Assembly: GCF_900112235.1 (NCBI RefSeq)
Contig: NZ_FOLH01000007.1
Location: forward strand, 1-64,000
Source of the DNA: Marinospirillum celere
Lineage (GTDB): Bacteria > Pseudomonadota > Gammaproteobacteria > Pseudomonadales > Halomonadaceae
Reading direction: 5' to 3'
Length of the DNA stretch: 64,000 bases
Positions 23,408 to 32,927 of this stretch are shown here, in pieces; position 1 is the first letter of the stretch, and every line of letters begins with the position of its first letter. Below the pieces are notes generated by a model. The model searched no databases, was not told the origin of the DNA, and worked only from the letters and a program-made list of their open reading frames with translations. Position numbers and translations under genes: made by a program.

Positions 23408-23821
23408 ATGTTACAGCCCAAGCGTACAAAATTCCGCAAGATGCATACTGGCCGTAACCGCGGCCTGGCAAATCGCGGTAATAAGGTCAGCTTTGGTGAA
23501 TTCGGTCTGAAAGCCACTGGTCGTGGTCGTCTGACCGCCCGGCAAATTGAAGCGGCGCGTCGTACCATGACTCGTCACATCAAGCGTGGTGGTAAGATTT
23601 GGATCCGAGTTTTTCCAGATAAGCCGATTACAGAAAAGCCGTTGGAAGTTCGTATGGGTAAAGGTAAGGGTAACGTGGAATACTGGGTCGCCCTTATTCA
23701 ACCCGGAAAGGTGCTCTATGAAGTTGAAGGTGTGTCTGAAGAACTGGCTCGCCAGGCCTTTGCGCTCGCCGGAGCCAAACTTCCTATCCCGACAACTTTT
23801 GTTAAACGGACGGTGATGTAA
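23408..23821 (+). CDS. rplP: 50S ribosomal protein L16
   Basis: 137 residues contacting the A-site tRNA. Begins [19 protein letters not shown] and includes [18 protein letters not shown]. The stop TAA shares its last base with the ATG of rpmC. Confidence 0.97.
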   Translation: MLQPKRTKFRKMHTGRNRGLANRGNKVSFGEFGLKATGRGRLTARQIEAARRTMTRHIKRGGKIWIRVFPDKPITEKPLEVRMGKGKGNVEYWVALIQPGKVLYEVEGVSEELARQAFALAGAKLPIPTTFVKRTVM

Positions 23822-24012
23822 TGAAAGCTCAAGAACTGCGCGAGAAATCCGCTGACGAGCTCAAAGAACAGCTGCAAGGTCTATTGCGCGAGCAGTTTCA
23901 ACTCCGCATGCGCAAGGTGACTGGTCAGCTGGGTCAGACCCATCTGCTTAAGCAGTTGCGTCGTGACGTGGCTCGGATTAAAACCGTGCTCAACGATAAG
24001 GCAGGTAACTAA
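23821..24012 (+). CDS. rpmC: 50S ribosomal protein L29
   Basis: 63 residues, a two-helix protein at the tunnel exit next to L23. Contains [20 protein letters not shown] and [13 protein letters not shown]. One-base overlap with rplP. Confidence 0.96.
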   Translation: MKAQELREKSADELKEQLQGLLREQFQLRMRKVTGQLGQTHLLKQLRRDVARIKTVLNDKAGN

Positions 24013-24013
24013 A

Positions 24014-24280
24014 ATGGCCGAAGTTGAAAAGAAAGCCAGAACTGTCACCGGCAAGGTGGTCAGCGACAAAATGGACAAGACTGTCACAGTCATGGTTGAG
24101 CGCAGTGTTGCTCACCCTCTGTACGGTAAGTATGTACGTCGCTCCACGAAGCTACATGCACATGACGAGGCCAATGATGCTCGCATGGGTGACACCGTAA
24201 CCATCCAGGAAAGTCGTCCTTTGTCCAAGACGAAAACCTGGAAACTGGTCGAGATTGTTGAGCGTGCCAAGGAAGTCTGA
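24014..24280 (+). CDS. rpsQ: 30S ribosomal protein S17
   Basis: 88 residues, OB-fold primary 16S rRNA binder. Starts [20 protein letters not shown] one base after the rpmC stop; contains [20 protein letters not shown] and the [16 protein letters not shown] block. Confidence 0.96.
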   Translation: MAEVEKKARTVTGKVVSDKMDKTVTVMVERSVAHPLYGKYVRRSTKLHAHDEANDARMGDTVTIQESRPLSKTKTWKLVEIVERAKEV

Positions 24281-24321
24281 GGTAACTCAGCTTCTGAACG
24301 CTTAAAGTTTGGAGATAACTA

Positions 24322-24690
24322 ATGATTCAGACGCAATCAATGCTGGATGTTGCCGACAACAGCGGCGCGCGTCGCGTAATGTGCATCAAGGTGCTGGGTG
24401 GATCTCACCGCCGTTATGCACGTGTCGGTGACATCATCAAGGTCACCGTTAAAGATGCCATTCCTCGTGGCAAGGTGAAAAAAGGCCAGGTTCTCAAGGC
24501 TGTGGTAGTTCGCACCAAGGCGCCCGTTCGCCGTCCAGATGGTTCTGCTATTCGTTTTGATGGCAATGCTGCCGTCATTCTGGATAACAAGGACGCTCCG
24601 ATGGGCACCCGTATTTTCGGGCCGGTAACCCGCGAGCTGCGTGGCGACAAGTTCATGAAGATCATTTCCTTGGCACCCGAAGTGCTATAA
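24322..24690 (+). CDS. rplN: 50S ribosomal protein L14
   Basis: 122 residues at the 30S interface. Starts [20 protein letters not shown] and has [20 protein letters not shown]. First gene of the spc group; no separate promoter is obvious in the 41-bp gap after rpsQ, so it is probably read from the S10 promoter. Confidence 0.97.
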   Translation: MIQTQSMLDVADNSGARRVMCIKVLGGSHRRYARVGDIIKVTVKDAIPRGKVKKGQVLKAVVVRTKAPVRRPDGSAIRFDGNAAVILDNKDAPMGTRIFGPVTRELRGDKFMKIISLAPEVL

Positions 24691-24705
24691 GGAGAGAGGC
24701 CGGTT

Positions 24706-25023
24706 ATGCGTAAAATTAAACGTGACGATGAAGTGATCGTCATCGCAGGCAAAGACAAGGGTAAGCGTGGCACCATCAAGCGTGTACTCAAGGATAACCG
24801 CTATGTGGTTTCCGGAGTCAACATGATTAAGCGCCACACGCGCCCAAATCCCTATGCCAATCAGCCTGGCGGCATCATTGAGCGCGAAGCGCCCATTCAT
24901 GCTTCCAACGTTGCCATTTTCAATAAGGAAACTGGCAAGGCTGATAGAGTAGGATTCAAGGTCCTGGACGATGGTTCCAAGGTACGTATTTTCAAGTCGA
25001 CTCAAGCTGAGATCGACTCCTAA
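24706..25023 (+). CDS. rplX: 50S ribosomal protein L24
   Basis: 105 residues, early 50S assembly factor. The KOW motif [21 protein letters not shown] is at residues 6-26. AAGGAGAG lies before the ATG. Confidence 0.97.
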   Translation: MRKIKRDDEVIVIAGKDKGKRGTIKRVLKDNRYVVSGVNMIKRHTRPNPYANQPGGIIEREAPIHASNVAIFNKETGKADRVGFKVLDDGSKVRIFKSTQAEIDS

Positions 25024-25040
25024 TCAAGTCAGGTATCAGC

Positions 25041-25580
25041 ATGGCTAGATTGAAAAATCTTTACCAAGATGAAGTGGCAGCCAAACTGAAAGACGAGCTT
25101 GGCTTAAAGAACGTGATGGAAGTACCACGCATCACCAAGATCACCCTGAACATGGGTGTAGGTGAAGCACTCAGCGATAAAAAGCTGATGGAAAACGCCG
25201 TTGCGGATTTGGAAAAACTGAGCGGGCAAAAGCCTGTGGTAACCAAGGCACGTAAATCCATCGCAGGCTTTAAAGTTCGCGAAGGTTGGCCAATTGGTTG
25301 TAAGGTCACCCTGCGTCATGAGCGCATGTGGGAATTCCTGGACCGTCTGGTGGATGTTGCGATTCCTCGTATTCGTGACTTCCGTGGCTTGAGCCCCAAG
25401 TCCTTTGACGGTCGTGGTAACTACAGCATGGGTGTGCGTGAGCAGATCATCTTCCCTGAAATCGACTATGACAAGGTTGACAGGGTGCGTGGACTGGACG
25501 TGACCATCACCACAAGTGCCCGTAACAACGACGAAGGTCGCGCGCTTTTGACTGCGCTCGGCTTCCCGTTCAAGAAGTAA
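25041..25580 (+). CDS. rplE: 50S ribosomal protein L5
   Basis: 179 residues, 5S rRNA binder of the central protuberance. Contains [14 protein letters not shown] and [21 protein letters not shown]. In E. coli S8 represses the spc operon at the start of this gene; I could not identify the S8 fold by eye here. Confidence 0.97.
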   Translation: MARLKNLYQDEVAAKLKDELGLKNVMEVPRITKITLNMGVGEALSDKKLMENAVADLEKLSGQKPVVTKARKSIAGFKVREGWPIGCKVTLRHERMWEFLDRLVDVAIPRIRDFRGLSPKSFDGRGNYSMGVREQIIFPEIDYDKVDRVRGLDVTITTSARNNDEGRALLTALGFPFKK

Positions 25581-25590
25581 GGGGAAAAAC

Positions 25591-25896
25591 ATGGCGAAGG
25601 TTTCCATGGTTCAGCGTGAACTCAAGCGCACCAAACTGGTAGAAAAGTATGCTGCCAAGCGCGCTGAGTTGAAGGCGATCATTGTTAACCCCAACTCTTC
25701 GGAAGAAGAGCAATGGGACGCGCTACAACAACTGCAGAAGCTGCCGCGTGATTCCAGTTCTGTTCGTCAGCGTAACCGCTGCCGTGCAACTGGACGTCCA
25801 CACGGTTTTTACAACAAGTTCGGCCTGAGCCGCAACGCGCTGCGTAAAGCAGCCATGCGTGGTGATGTGCCCGGTCTGCGTAAGTCCAGCTGGTAA
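25591..25896 (+). CDS. rpsN: 30S ribosomal protein S14
   Basis: 101 residues, the long zinc-free form (no CxxC pairs), with the C-terminal block [18 protein letters not shown]. Ten bases after rplE with AAGGGG upstream. Confidence 0.97.
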   Translation: MAKVSMVQRELKRTKLVEKYAAKRAELKAIIVNPNSSEEEQWDALQQLQKLPRDSSSVRQRNRCRATGRPHGFYNKFGLSRNALRKAAMRGDVPGLRKSSW

Positions 25897-25922
25897 GCTT
25901 AGGATCCAGGAGTGCAAAGCTA

Positions 25923-26315
25923 ATGAGCATGCAAGACACCCTGGCGGATATGGTTACTCGTATTCGCAATGCACAAATGGCAACCAAAGAGACGGTCACC
26001 ATGCCGTCTTCGAAAATGAAAATTGAAGTTGCCCGGGTGCTAAAAGAAGAGGGTTTCATCGAGGACTTCCAAGTCCAAGGTGATGTAAAACCTGAACTGA
26101 CTGTGACTTTGAAGTATTTTGAAGGTAAAGCGGTCATCGAGAAGATCGAACGTGTTAGCAAACCCAGTTTGCGTAGCTACAAAGGCAAGAGTGAGCTGCC
26201 TAAAGTTGCCGGCGGCCTGGGCGTTGCGATTATCTCCACCTCTAAGGGTGTGATGAGTGATCGTGCAGCACGTGCGGCCGGTGTCGGTGGCGAAGTCATC
26301 TGCACCGTGTTCTAA
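25923..26315 (+). CDS. rpsH: 30S ribosomal protein S8
   Basis: 130 residues, central-domain 16S binder and spc operon repressor in E. coli. Starts [20 protein letters not shown] and ends with the family motif [20 protein letters not shown]. Confidence 0.97.
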   Translation: MSMQDTLADMVTRIRNAQMATKETVTMPSSKMKIEVARVLKEEGFIEDFQVQGDVKPELTVTLKYFEGKAVIEKIERVSKPSLRSYKGKSELPKVAGGLGVAIISTSKGVMSDRAARAAGVGGEVICTVF

Positions 26316-26326
26316 GGGAGAGTACA

Positions 26327-26863
26327 ATGTCCCGCGTAGCAAAGAAACCGATTGAACTGCCAGCTGGCGTTGAGCTGAAACTCAATGACAGCAAGGTAAC
26401 TGTAAAGGGTGGCAATGGCTCCCTTGAACTGGATATCCATCCGCTGGTCGATGTTAAAGTGGATGATAAAACAGTGACAGTTGCTGCTGGCAACCCGAAC
26501 AACCGAGCTGCCTGGGCGCATGCCGGTACTACCCGTGCACTGGTCAACAATATGGTGACTGGTGTTTCCACAGGCTTTAGCAAGTCTCTGGAAATTAACG
26601 GTGTTGGTTATCGTGCACAAGCCAAAGGGCAAACTATCAATCTTACCTTGGGCTTCTCCCATCCGGTGGAATATACCCTTCCTGCCGGCGTGACAGCAGA
26701 AACTCCCAGCAACACCCAGATTGTATTGAAGGGTGCTGACAAGCAACTGCTTGGCCAGTGTGCTGCAGAGATTCGCAGTTTCCGCCGTCCAGAACCCTAT
26801 AAGGGCAAGGGCATCCGCTATAGCGACGAACTCGTTCGTCGTAAAGAAGCCAAGAAGAAGTAA
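26327..26863 (+). CDS. rplF: 50S ribosomal protein L6
   Basis: 178 residues with two related domains, near the factor-binding site. Starts [16 protein letters not shown]; the C-terminal signature [23 protein letters not shown] is present. Eleven bases after rpsH. Confidence 0.97.
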   Translation: MSRVAKKPIELPAGVELKLNDSKVTVKGGNGSLELDIHPLVDVKVDDKTVTVAAGNPNNRAAWAHAGTTRALVNNMVTGVSTGFSKSLEINGVGYRAQAKGQTINLTLGFSHPVEYTLPAGVTAETPSNTQIVLKGADKQLLGQCAAEIRSFRRPEPYKGKGIRYSDELVRRKEAKKK

Positions 26864-26872
26864 GGCAGGGTT

Positions 26873-27223
26873 ATGAACGCGAAGAAAGAATCTCGTTTAC
26901 GTCGTGCCCGCCGTGCCCGCGCCAAAATTCGCGAGCTGGGTGCGATTCGCCTGTGCGTGAACCGCACTCCGCGGCACATTTATGCGCAGATCATTTCCGC
27001 CGATGGCGGCCAGGTACTGGCCAGTGCTTCAACGCTGGATTCCAGTCTGCGTAGCGGAGCGACAGGTAACATCGAAGCCGCCTCCAAGGTAGGCAAGCTG
27101 ATCGCCGAAAGAGCCAAAGCTGCAGGTATTGAAACTGTTGCCTTTGATCGCGGTGGTTTCAAATATCATGGTCGCGTAAAAGCCCTGGCTGATGCGGCTC
27201 GTGAAGGCGGCCTGGAATTCTAA
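26873..27223 (+). CDS. rplR: 50S ribosomal protein L18
   Basis: 116 residues, 5S rRNA binder with a basic N-terminal tail ([16 protein letters not shown]) and the C-terminal [20 protein letters not shown] block. Confidence 0.97.
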   Translation: MNAKKESRLRRARRARAKIRELGAIRLCVNRTPRHIYAQIISADGGQVLASASTLDSSLRSGATGNIEAASKVGKLIAERAKAAGIETVAFDRGGFKYHGRVKALADAAREGGLEF

Positions 27224-27234
27224 AGGGTGTGACG

Positions 27235-27735
27235 ATGGCGAATATTGAAAAAACAGCCGGTGACCTGCAAGAAAAACTTGTACAGGTCAACCGAGTCGCC
27301 AAGGTGGTCAAGGGTGGCCGTATTTTCGGTTTCACCGCCTTGACCGTCGTAGGCGACGGCAAGGGTCGCATTGGCTTTGGTCGTGGCAAGGCACGTGAAG
27401 TGCCTGTAGCGATTCAAAAGGCAATGGAACAGGCTCGCCGTAACATGGTTAATGTCCAACTGGACGGCACCACGCTTCAGTATCCTGTACGTGCAGCTCA
27501 TGGGGCTTCTAAAGTCTTCATGCAGCCTGCATCGGAAGGTACCGGTATTATTGCCGGCGGTGCCATGCGCGCCGTACTGGAACTGGCAGGTGTTCAGAAT
27601 GTTCTAGCTAAGTGTTACGGTTCAACCAATCCGGTCAACGTGGTTCGCGCCACGGTCAAGGGTCTGGCGGCTATGAAAGCGCCAGAAGACATCGCTGCTA
27701 AGCGCGGCAAGACCGTAGAAGAGATTCTGGGGTAA
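27235..27735 (+). CDS. rpsE: 30S ribosomal protein S5
   Basis: 166 residues at the mRNA entry site. The ATG at 27235 is preferred over the in-frame GTG at 27229: AAAGGG lies 7 bases before it and it gives [15 protein letters not shown], the family start. S5 signature [18 protein letters not shown] is present. Confidence 0.96.
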   Translation: MANIEKTAGDLQEKLVQVNRVAKVVKGGRIFGFTALTVVGDGKGRIGFGRGKAREVPVAIQKAMEQARRNMVNVQLDGTTLQYPVRAAHGASKVFMQPASEGTGIIAGGAMRAVLELAGVQNVLAKCYGSTNPVNVVRATVKGLAAMKAPEDIAAKRGKTVEEILG

Positions 27736-27738
27736 ACC

Positions 27739-27918
27739 ATGGCGAAAATTAAAGTCACTCTGGTACGCAGCCCCATAGCCACTCTTCCCAAGCACAAGCT
27801 TTGTGTTAAGGGGCTGGGTCTGCGCCGTATTGGTCACCAGGTAGAACTGGAAGACACTCCCGCAGTACGTGGCATGATCAATAAGGTCAACTATTTGCTG
27901 CGAGTTGAAGGAGCATAA
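27739..27918 (+). CDS. rpmD: 50S ribosomal protein L30
   Basis: A 59-residue short gene three bases after rpsE. Translation begins [20 protein letters not shown] and continues with the L30 core [23 protein letters not shown], ending LLRVEGA. Length matches the family (58-61). It lies in the expected place between rpsE and rplO. Confidence 0.97.
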   Translation: MAKIKVTLVRSPIATLPKHKLCVKGLGLRRIGHQVELEDTPAVRGMINKVNYLLRVEGA

Positions 27919-27921
27919 GTC

Positions 27922-28356
27922 ATGCATCTGAACGATCTGAGCCCAGCACCCGGCTCCAAAACTGACGCCAAGCGCGTTGGTCGCGGTATCGGTAGTGGAC
28001 TGGGTAAAACTGGCGGTCGCGGTCACAAAGGGCAGAAAGCGCGCTCTGGTGGAACGGTCAAACCAGGTTTTGAAGGCGGTCAAATGCCCTTGCAGCGTCG
28101 TCTGCCAAAATTTGGTTTTACTTCGCACAAGGCACCGCTGACTGCTGAAGTACGTCTGCACGAAGTTGCCCAAGTTGAAGGGGACGAGGTTAGCCTTGAA
28201 ACCCTGAAAGCTGCGGACATCATCAAGCAGTCTACTCAGTATGTAAAAGTGATTCTGTCCGGCGAAATCAACCGTGCAGTAACCCTCAAGGGCGTTAAGG
28301 CGACCAAGGGTGCTCGTGCGGCCATTGAAGCGGCTGGCGGTAAAGTCGAAGACTAA
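27922..28356 (+). CDS. rplO: 50S ribosomal protein L15
   Basis: 144 residues, late 50S assembly. Has the Gly/Lys-rich N-terminus [20 protein letters not shown] and the [17 protein letters not shown] block. It begins three bases after the rpmD stop. Confidence 0.97.
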   Translation: MHLNDLSPAPGSKTDAKRVGRGIGSGLGKTGGRGHKGQKARSGGTVKPGFEGGQMPLQRRLPKFGFTSHKAPLTAEVRLHEVAQVEGDEVSLETLKAADIIKQSTQYVKVILSGEINRAVTLKGVKATKGARAAIEAAGGKVED

Positions 28357-28373
28357 GATAAGTCGAGGACGAA

Positions 28374-29705
28374 ATGGCTAAACCAGGATCCCTACCAGGA
28401 AATCAAAGCGGACTCGGAGAAGTCTGGGCCCGCTTGCGCTTTGTCATTGTTGCGATCATTGTGTATCGCATTGGTGCTCATGTGCCTGTCCCTGGTATTA
28501 ATCCTGACCAGCTTGCTGCCATCTTCGATCAGACCCGTGGCACCATCCTGGACATGTTTAACATGTTCTCGGGTGGTGCTCTGGAGAATATGAGTATCTT
28601 GGCACTGGGTATCATGCCCTATATTTCTGCCTCGATTATCATGCAGCTGCTAACAGCGGTAACACCTAAGCTGGAAGCACTGAAAAAAGAAGGTGAAGCC
28701 GGACGTCGCAAAATCAACCAGTACACACGGTATGGCACCGTGGGTCTGGCATTTGTGCAGGCGATCGGTATGTCAGTAGGCCTGGCAGGACAAAGCGGTG
28801 TCGTCTATATGGCGAACTTCGGGTTCTATTTTGTTGCGGTAACGACCCTGGTTTGTGGTGCTGTCTTCCTGATGTGGCTGGGTGAACAGATTACAGAGCG
28901 AGGTATCGGTAACGGTATTTCCCTGCTGATCTTCGCCGGTATCGTAGCGGGCTTGCCCGGTGCTATAGGTAGCTCTCTGGAAATTGCCCGTAGTGAAGGT
29001 ACCTGGAACCTGATTCCTTTGTTGGTAATCGGTGCCCTGGGTATTGCCACTGTTGCTTTTGTCGTATTTATCGAACGTGGCCAACGCCGCGTTACGGTGA
29101 ACTATGCCAAACGGCAGGTGGGTAATCAGATGTATGCAGCGCAATCCAATCATCTGCCGCTGAAAGTAAACATGGCTGGGGTAATTCCACCCATCTTTGC
29201 TTCAAGTATCCTGTTGTTCCCCGCGTCGATTGGCCAGTGGTTTGGAAGTGCGGAAGGTATGGGGCTTTTACAGGATCTGGCGCAACTTCTTGCCCCAGGT
29301 GCACCCCTGTACATCTTGCTTTTTGCACTCAGTGTTGTATTCTTCTGCTTCTTTTATACAGCACTCATGTTCAACCCCAAAGAAATTGCTGAAAACCTGA
29401 AAAAATCAGGTGCTTTCCTGCCCGGTATCCGTCCAGGCGAGCAAACAGCAAAATACATTGATGGGGTGGTAACTCGCCTGACCCTGTTCGGTTCACTGTA
29501 TATAACGGCTGTTTCCTTGATGCCTCAGTTCCTGCAGGTTGCCTGGGATATTCCTTTCTACGTTGGTGGTACCGCTTTGCTGATCGTGGTCGTCGTAGTG
29601 ATGGACTTTATGGCACAACTGCAGTCGCACTTGATGTCGCATCAATATCAGAATCAGTCTTTGCTTAAAAAAGCTAACCTCAAGGGCTATGGTCGCAAAC
29701 GCTGA
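28374..29705 (+). CDS. secY: Protein translocase subunit SecY
   Basis: 443-residue channel of the Sec machinery with ten membrane helices. Recognisable parts are the plug/TM2 region ([27 protein letters not shown]), the cytoplasmic loop with [15 protein letters not shown], and the C5 loop with [18 protein letters not shown]. Works with SecE (2736). Seventeen bases after rplO, in the standard spc position. Confidence 0.97.
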   Translation: MAKPGSLPGNQSGLGEVWARLRFVIVAIIVYRIGAHVPVPGINPDQLAAIFDQTRGTILDMFNMFSGGALENMSILALGIMPYISASIIMQLLTAVTPKLEALKKEGEAGRRKINQYTRYGTVGLAFVQAIGMSVGLAGQSGVVYMANFGFYFVAVTTLVCGAVFLMWLGEQITERGIGNGISLLIFAGIVAGLPGAIGSSLEIARSEGTWNLIPLLVIGALGIATVAFVVFIERGQRRVTVNYAKRQVGNQMYAAQSNHLPLKVNMAGVIPPIFASSILLFPASIGQWFGSAEGMGLLQDLAQLLAPGAPLYILLFALSVVFFCFFYTALMFNPKEIAENLKKSGAFLPGIRPGEQTAKYIDGVVTRLTLFGSLYITAVSLMPQFLQVAWDIPFYVGGTALLIVVVVVMDFMAQLQSHLMSHQYQNQSLLKKANLKGYGRKR

Positions 29706-29730
29706 TCACCTTTTGGGAACGGAGTAGAAG

Positions 29731-29844
29731 ATGAAAGTTCGTGCATCTGTGAAGAAGATCTGTCGTAACTGTAAGATCATTCGTCGTCGCGGTTCGGTGC
29801 GTGTTATTTGCATTGAGCCTCGTCACAAACAGCGCCAGGGTTAA
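29731..29844 (+). CDS. rpmJ: 50S ribosomal protein L36
   Basis: A 37-residue short gene after secY, starting [19 protein letters not shown]. It is the zinc-binding (C+) form: Cys11, Cys14, Cys27 and His32 are all present. ACGGAGTAG precedes the ATG. Last gene of the spc group, as in E. coli. Confidence 0.97.
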   Translation: MKVRASVKKICRNCKIIRRRGSVRVICIEPRHKQRQG

Positions 29845-29877
29845 GACTCTGGACAGGACCATGAAGGCTGCAGCTTT

Positions 29878-29912
29878 TACCCCTTGATATTTCTTTTATC
29901 AAGGGGTATGCT
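29878..29912 (+). promoter_or_regulatory. Perfect palindrome overlapping a promoter-like site before the alpha operon
   Basis: TACCCCTTGATA (29878-29889) pairs perfectly with TATCAAGGGGTA (29897-29908), seven-base loop. Within it TTGATA (29884-29889) and TATGCT (29907-29912) are 17 bp apart, a plausible sigma-70 promoter for rpsM. The following TGCTTTTG is a poor T-run, so it is at best a weak terminator of the spc operon. Which role dominates is not decidable from sequence. Confidence 0.5.
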
Positions 29913-29941
29913 TTTGCGCCCTTTGTGGACATAAAAACTGG

Positions 29942-29959
29942 AGCTGGCTTTTGCCGGCT
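29942..29959 (+). promoter_or_regulatory. Hairpin in the alpha operon leader
   Basis: AGCTGGC (29942-29948) pairs with GCCGGCT (29953-29959) around TTTT, one T-G pair, about 20 bases before the rpsM ATG. E. coli has an S4-binding pseudoknot at this position. The hairpin could be its stem, but I did not establish a pseudoknot. Confidence 0.4.
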
Positions 29960-29978
29960 TGGAATCGGAGTGAAGTGA

Positions 29979-30335
29979 ATGGCACGTATTGCTGGTGTCA
30001 ATATTCCGGATAACAAGCACACGGTCATTTCTCTGACCTACATTTTTGGTGTTGGTAAAACGCGCGCCAAATTGATTTGTGCAGAATCCGGGATTGAACC
30101 TAATCGTAAAATTGCTGACTTGTCCACCGACGAGTTGGATAAACTGCGTAATGCAGTGAGCGCTTTCACCGTTGAAGGTGATCTGCGTCGTGAAGTTACG
30201 CTGAATATTAAGCGTCTGATGGATCTGGGTTGCAACCGTGGCATTCGCCACCGCCGTAACCTGCCGGTTCGTGGTCAGCGCACTAAAACTAATGCGCGTA
30301 CCCGTAAAGGACCGCGTAAACCTATTCGCAAATAA
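29979..30335 (+). CDS. rpsM: 30S ribosomal protein S13
   Basis: 118 residues, head protein contacting P-site tRNA and L5. Starts [22 protein letters not shown]... with the helix-two-turn-helix and the basic tail [28 protein letters not shown] precedes the ATG. First gene of the alpha operon. Confidence 0.97.
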   Translation: MARIAGVNIPDNKHTVISLTYIFGVGKTRAKLICAESGIEPNRKIADLSTDELDKLRNAVSAFTVEGDLRREVTLNIKRLMDLGCNRGIRHRRNLPVRGQRTKTNARTRKGPRKPIRK

Positions 30336-30394
30336 GCAGGTTGCACACCGTCTTAGCTGGTGTGCTACCGCGAAAATCAGGAATTTAAGATACT

Positions 30395-30778
30395 ATGGCT
30401 AACCCGCGTACTCGTAAAAAAGTTAAAAAGACGGTAGTGGATGGCGTCGCCCATATCCACGCCTCTTTTAACAATACCATCATTACGATAACTGACCGCC
30501 AGGGCAATACCCTTTCCTGGGCTACTGCCGGTGGTTCGGGTTTTCGTGGTTCTCGTAAGAGCACCCCGTTCGCAGCGCAAGTCGCGAGTGAACGTGCCGC
30601 TACAGCGGCAGCCGAGTATGGTCTGAAGAATGTCGACGTTATGGTCAAGGGCCCTGGTCCTGGCCGTGAATCTGCCGTTCGCGCTCTGAACGCTGCTGGT
30701 TTTAAGGTCACCAACATTACCGATGTGACCCCGATTCCACACAACGGTTGTCGCCCACCGAAGAAACGCCGCGTATAA
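30395..30778 (+). CDS. rpsK: 30S ribosomal protein S11
   Basis: 127 residues in the 30S platform. Contains [18 protein letters not shown] and the C-terminal [18 protein letters not shown]. The 59-bp gap from rpsM holds a small hairpin, GCACACC / GGTGTGC (30343-30365), of unknown role. Confidence 0.97.
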   Translation: MANPRTRKKVKKTVVDGVAHIHASFNNTIITITDRQGNTLSWATAGGSGFRGSRKSTPFAAQVASERAATAAAEYGLKNVDVMVKGPGPGRESAVRALNAAGFKVTNITDVTPIPHNGCRPPKKRRV

Positions 30779-30790
30779 GGAGGCAGATTC

Positions 30791-31411
30791 ATGGCACGTT
30801 ACTTAGGTCCCAAGTGTAAGCTCTCACGTCGTGAGGGTACTGATCTGCTGTTGAAAAGCGGTGTAACTCCTTTTGAGAAGAAGTGTAAATCAGAAGCAGT
30901 TCCCGGTCAGCATGGTCAACGTCGTTCTCGTCTTTCAGACTATGGTCTGCAGCTTCGCGAGAAACAGAAAGTCCGTCGTATGTACGGTGTTCTGGAAAAG
31001 CAATTCCGTAACTACTACAAAGCAGCTGCCCGTATGAAGGGTGCTACAGGTGAAAACCTGCTTCAGCTGCTGGAATCACGTTTTGATAACGTGGTTTACC
31101 GCATGGGCTTTGGCTCCACGCGTGCAGAAGCACGTCAGCTGGTCAGCCACAAAGCCCTAACCGTTAATGGTAAGACAGTCAATGTGGCTTCTTATCAGGT
31201 TCAGCCCGGTGATGTCGTTGCCGTGCGTGAAAAGTCCAAGCAGCAGCTACGTATCAAGAATGCCCTGCAACTGGCTTCTCAGCGCTCAGACGTTTCCTGG
31301 GTCGAGGTTGATGGCAACAAGCTGGAAGGTACTTTCAAGGCACAGCCTGAGCGTACTGACCTTTCAGCCGAAATCAACGAAAACCTCATCGTCGAGCTTT
31401 ACTCCAAGTAA
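30791..31411 (+). CDS. rpsD: 30S ribosomal protein S4
   Basis: 206 residues, primary 16S binder, NusA-like antiterminator and alpha operon repressor in E. coli. Contains [19 protein letters not shown] and the S4 domain from about residue 95. AAGGAGG lies before the ATG. Confidence 0.97.
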   Translation: MARYLGPKCKLSRREGTDLLLKSGVTPFEKKCKSEAVPGQHGQRRSRLSDYGLQLREKQKVRRMYGVLEKQFRNYYKAAARMKGATGENLLQLLESRFDNVVYRMGFGSTRAEARQLVSHKALTVNGKTVNVASYQVQPGDVVAVREKSKQQLRIKNALQLASQRSDVSWVEVDGNKLEGTFKAQPERTDLSAEINENLIVELYSK

Positions 31412-31449
31412 TCTTGGAGTAACCGTCTGGCAGCCAAACAGGTGTTCAT

Positions 31450-32451
31450 ATGCAGCGTTCAGTGACAGAGTTTCTTCGCCCAAGAGATATCAAAGTCGAG
31501 ACCTTGAGTCCGACCCGTGCAAAAATCATCCTCGAGCCTTTCGAGCGTGGTTTTGGTCATACCCTGGGGAATGCTCTGCGTCGTATTCTGCTTTCCTCCA
31601 TGCCCGGCTGTGCAATAGTCGAAGCAGAGATCGAAGGCGTCGAGCATGAGTACAGCACACTTGAGGGTGTTCAGGAAGATGTGATTGAAATTCTCCTGAA
31701 TCTCAAGCAGGTTGCGGTGAAAATTCACAGCCGCGACGATGCTGTGTTGACGCTGAAAAAACAAGGTCCAGGACCTGTAACAGCAGGCGACCTTCAGGGT
31801 GATCATGATGTTGAGATCATCAACCCTGACTTGGTCATCGCCAATTTGAATGGTGGTGCTCAGCTGAACATGCAGCTGCGTGTTGAGAAGGGTCGTGGCT
31901 ATGTGCCAGCAGATGCCCGTGTATCCGATGATGACGAAACCCGTCCCATTGGCCGCCTGGCTCTGGATGCCACTTTTAGTCCTGTGCTACGTGTCGCCTA
32001 TGCCGTTGAAGCGGCGCGCGTTGAGCAGCGTACTGACCTTGATAAGCTGGTTTTGGAATTGGAAACTGATGGCACCCTGGACCCTGAAGAGTCCATTCGC
32101 CGTTCGGCAACCATTCTTCAAGAGCAGCTGGCTGCCTTCGTTGATCTGGAAACAGACAAGCAACAAGAGCCCGAAGAAGAGGAAGATCAAATTGATCCGG
32201 TTCTTCTTCGTCCGGTAGATGACCTTGAACTGACTGTACGTTCAGCCAACTGCCTCAAGGCCGAGAACATTTATTATATTGGTGACTTGATCCAGCGCAC
32301 AGAAGTTGAGCTGCTGAAGACACCTAACCTTGGTAAGAAGTCTCTGACTGAAATCAAGGATGTCCTCGCTGCCCGTGCCCTGTCTTTGGGTATGCGGTTG
32401 GAAAACTGGCCGCCTGCCAGTTTGAAGAACGACGACAAGGCCAGCGCCTAA
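31450..32451 (+). CDS. rpoA: DNA-directed RNA polymerase subunit alpha
   Basis: 333 residues. The N-terminal dimerisation domain includes [20 protein letters not shown]; a linker rich in Glu ([12 protein letters not shown]) leads to the C-terminal domain (about 245-333) that binds UP elements and activators, with [19 protein letters not shown] and [13 protein letters not shown]. Slightly longer than E. coli RpoA (329). Confidence 0.98.
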   Translation: MQRSVTEFLRPRDIKVETLSPTRAKIILEPFERGFGHTLGNALRRILLSSMPGCAIVEAEIEGVEHEYSTLEGVQEDVIEILLNLKQVAVKIHSRDDAVLTLKKQGPGPVTAGDLQGDHDVEIINPDLVIANLNGGAQLNMQLRVEKGRGYVPADARVSDDDETRPIGRLALDATFSPVLRVAYAVEAARVEQRTDLDKLVLELETDGTLDPEESIRRSATILQEQLAAFVDLETDKQQEPEEEEDQIDPVLLRPVDDLELTVRSANCLKAENIYYIGDLIQRTEVELLKTPNLGKKSLTEIKDVLAARALSLGMRLENWPPASLKNDDKASA

Positions 32452-32493
32452 TACGTCATTTCAAGTCTCAAGGTTTGGAAAGGATAAACGACA

Positions 32494-32868
32494 ATGCGTC
32501 ATCGTAAGAGTGGTCGTAAACTCAATAGAAATAGCAGCCATCGTAAGGCCATGTTTAAAAACATGAGCGTTTCTCTGGTTGAACATGAAGTCATCAAAAC
32601 AACTCTGCCCAAGGCTAAAGAGCTGCGTCGTGTTATCGAGCCGCTGATTACCCTGGCTAAGGTTGATAGTGTTGCTAACCGTCGCCTGGCATTTGCGCGT
32701 ACTGGTTCTAAAGCTGCCGTTGGTAAGCTTTTTGAACTGGGCCAGCGTTATGCTGAGCGTCCTGGTGGCTATGTTCGCATTCTTAAGTGCGGCATGCGTA
32801 CTGGTGATCAGGCCCCTATGGCCTATGTAGAGCTGGTTGATCGCCCTCAGGCTGAAGATGCTGAATAA
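32494..32868 (+). CDS. rplQ: 50S ribosomal protein L17
   Basis: 124 residues, starting [20 protein letters not shown], with the family block [11 protein letters not shown]-like [17 protein letters not shown]. Last gene of the alpha operon; followed by a strong terminator. Confidence 0.97.
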   Translation: MRHRKSGRKLNRNSSHRKAMFKNMSVSLVEHEVIKTTLPKAKELRRVIEPLITLAKVDSVANRRLAFARTGSKAAVGKLFELGQRYAERPGGYVRILKCGMRTGDQAPMAYVELVDRPQAEDAE

Positions 32869-32881
32869 GTGATCTTCAAAC

Positions 32882-32913
32882 AAAAAAACCGCGACTTGAG
32901 TCGCGGTTTTTTT
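32882..32913. terminator. Bidirectional terminator between rplQ and uvrA
   Basis: Seven A, then CCGCGAC (32889-32895), a TTGA loop, GTCGCGG (32900-32906) and seven T. Both strands end in a T-run, so it can stop the alpha operon on the plus strand and uvrA (stop at 32928) on the minus strand. Confidence 0.93.
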
Positions 32914-32927
32914 ATGCCTGGCTTTTA

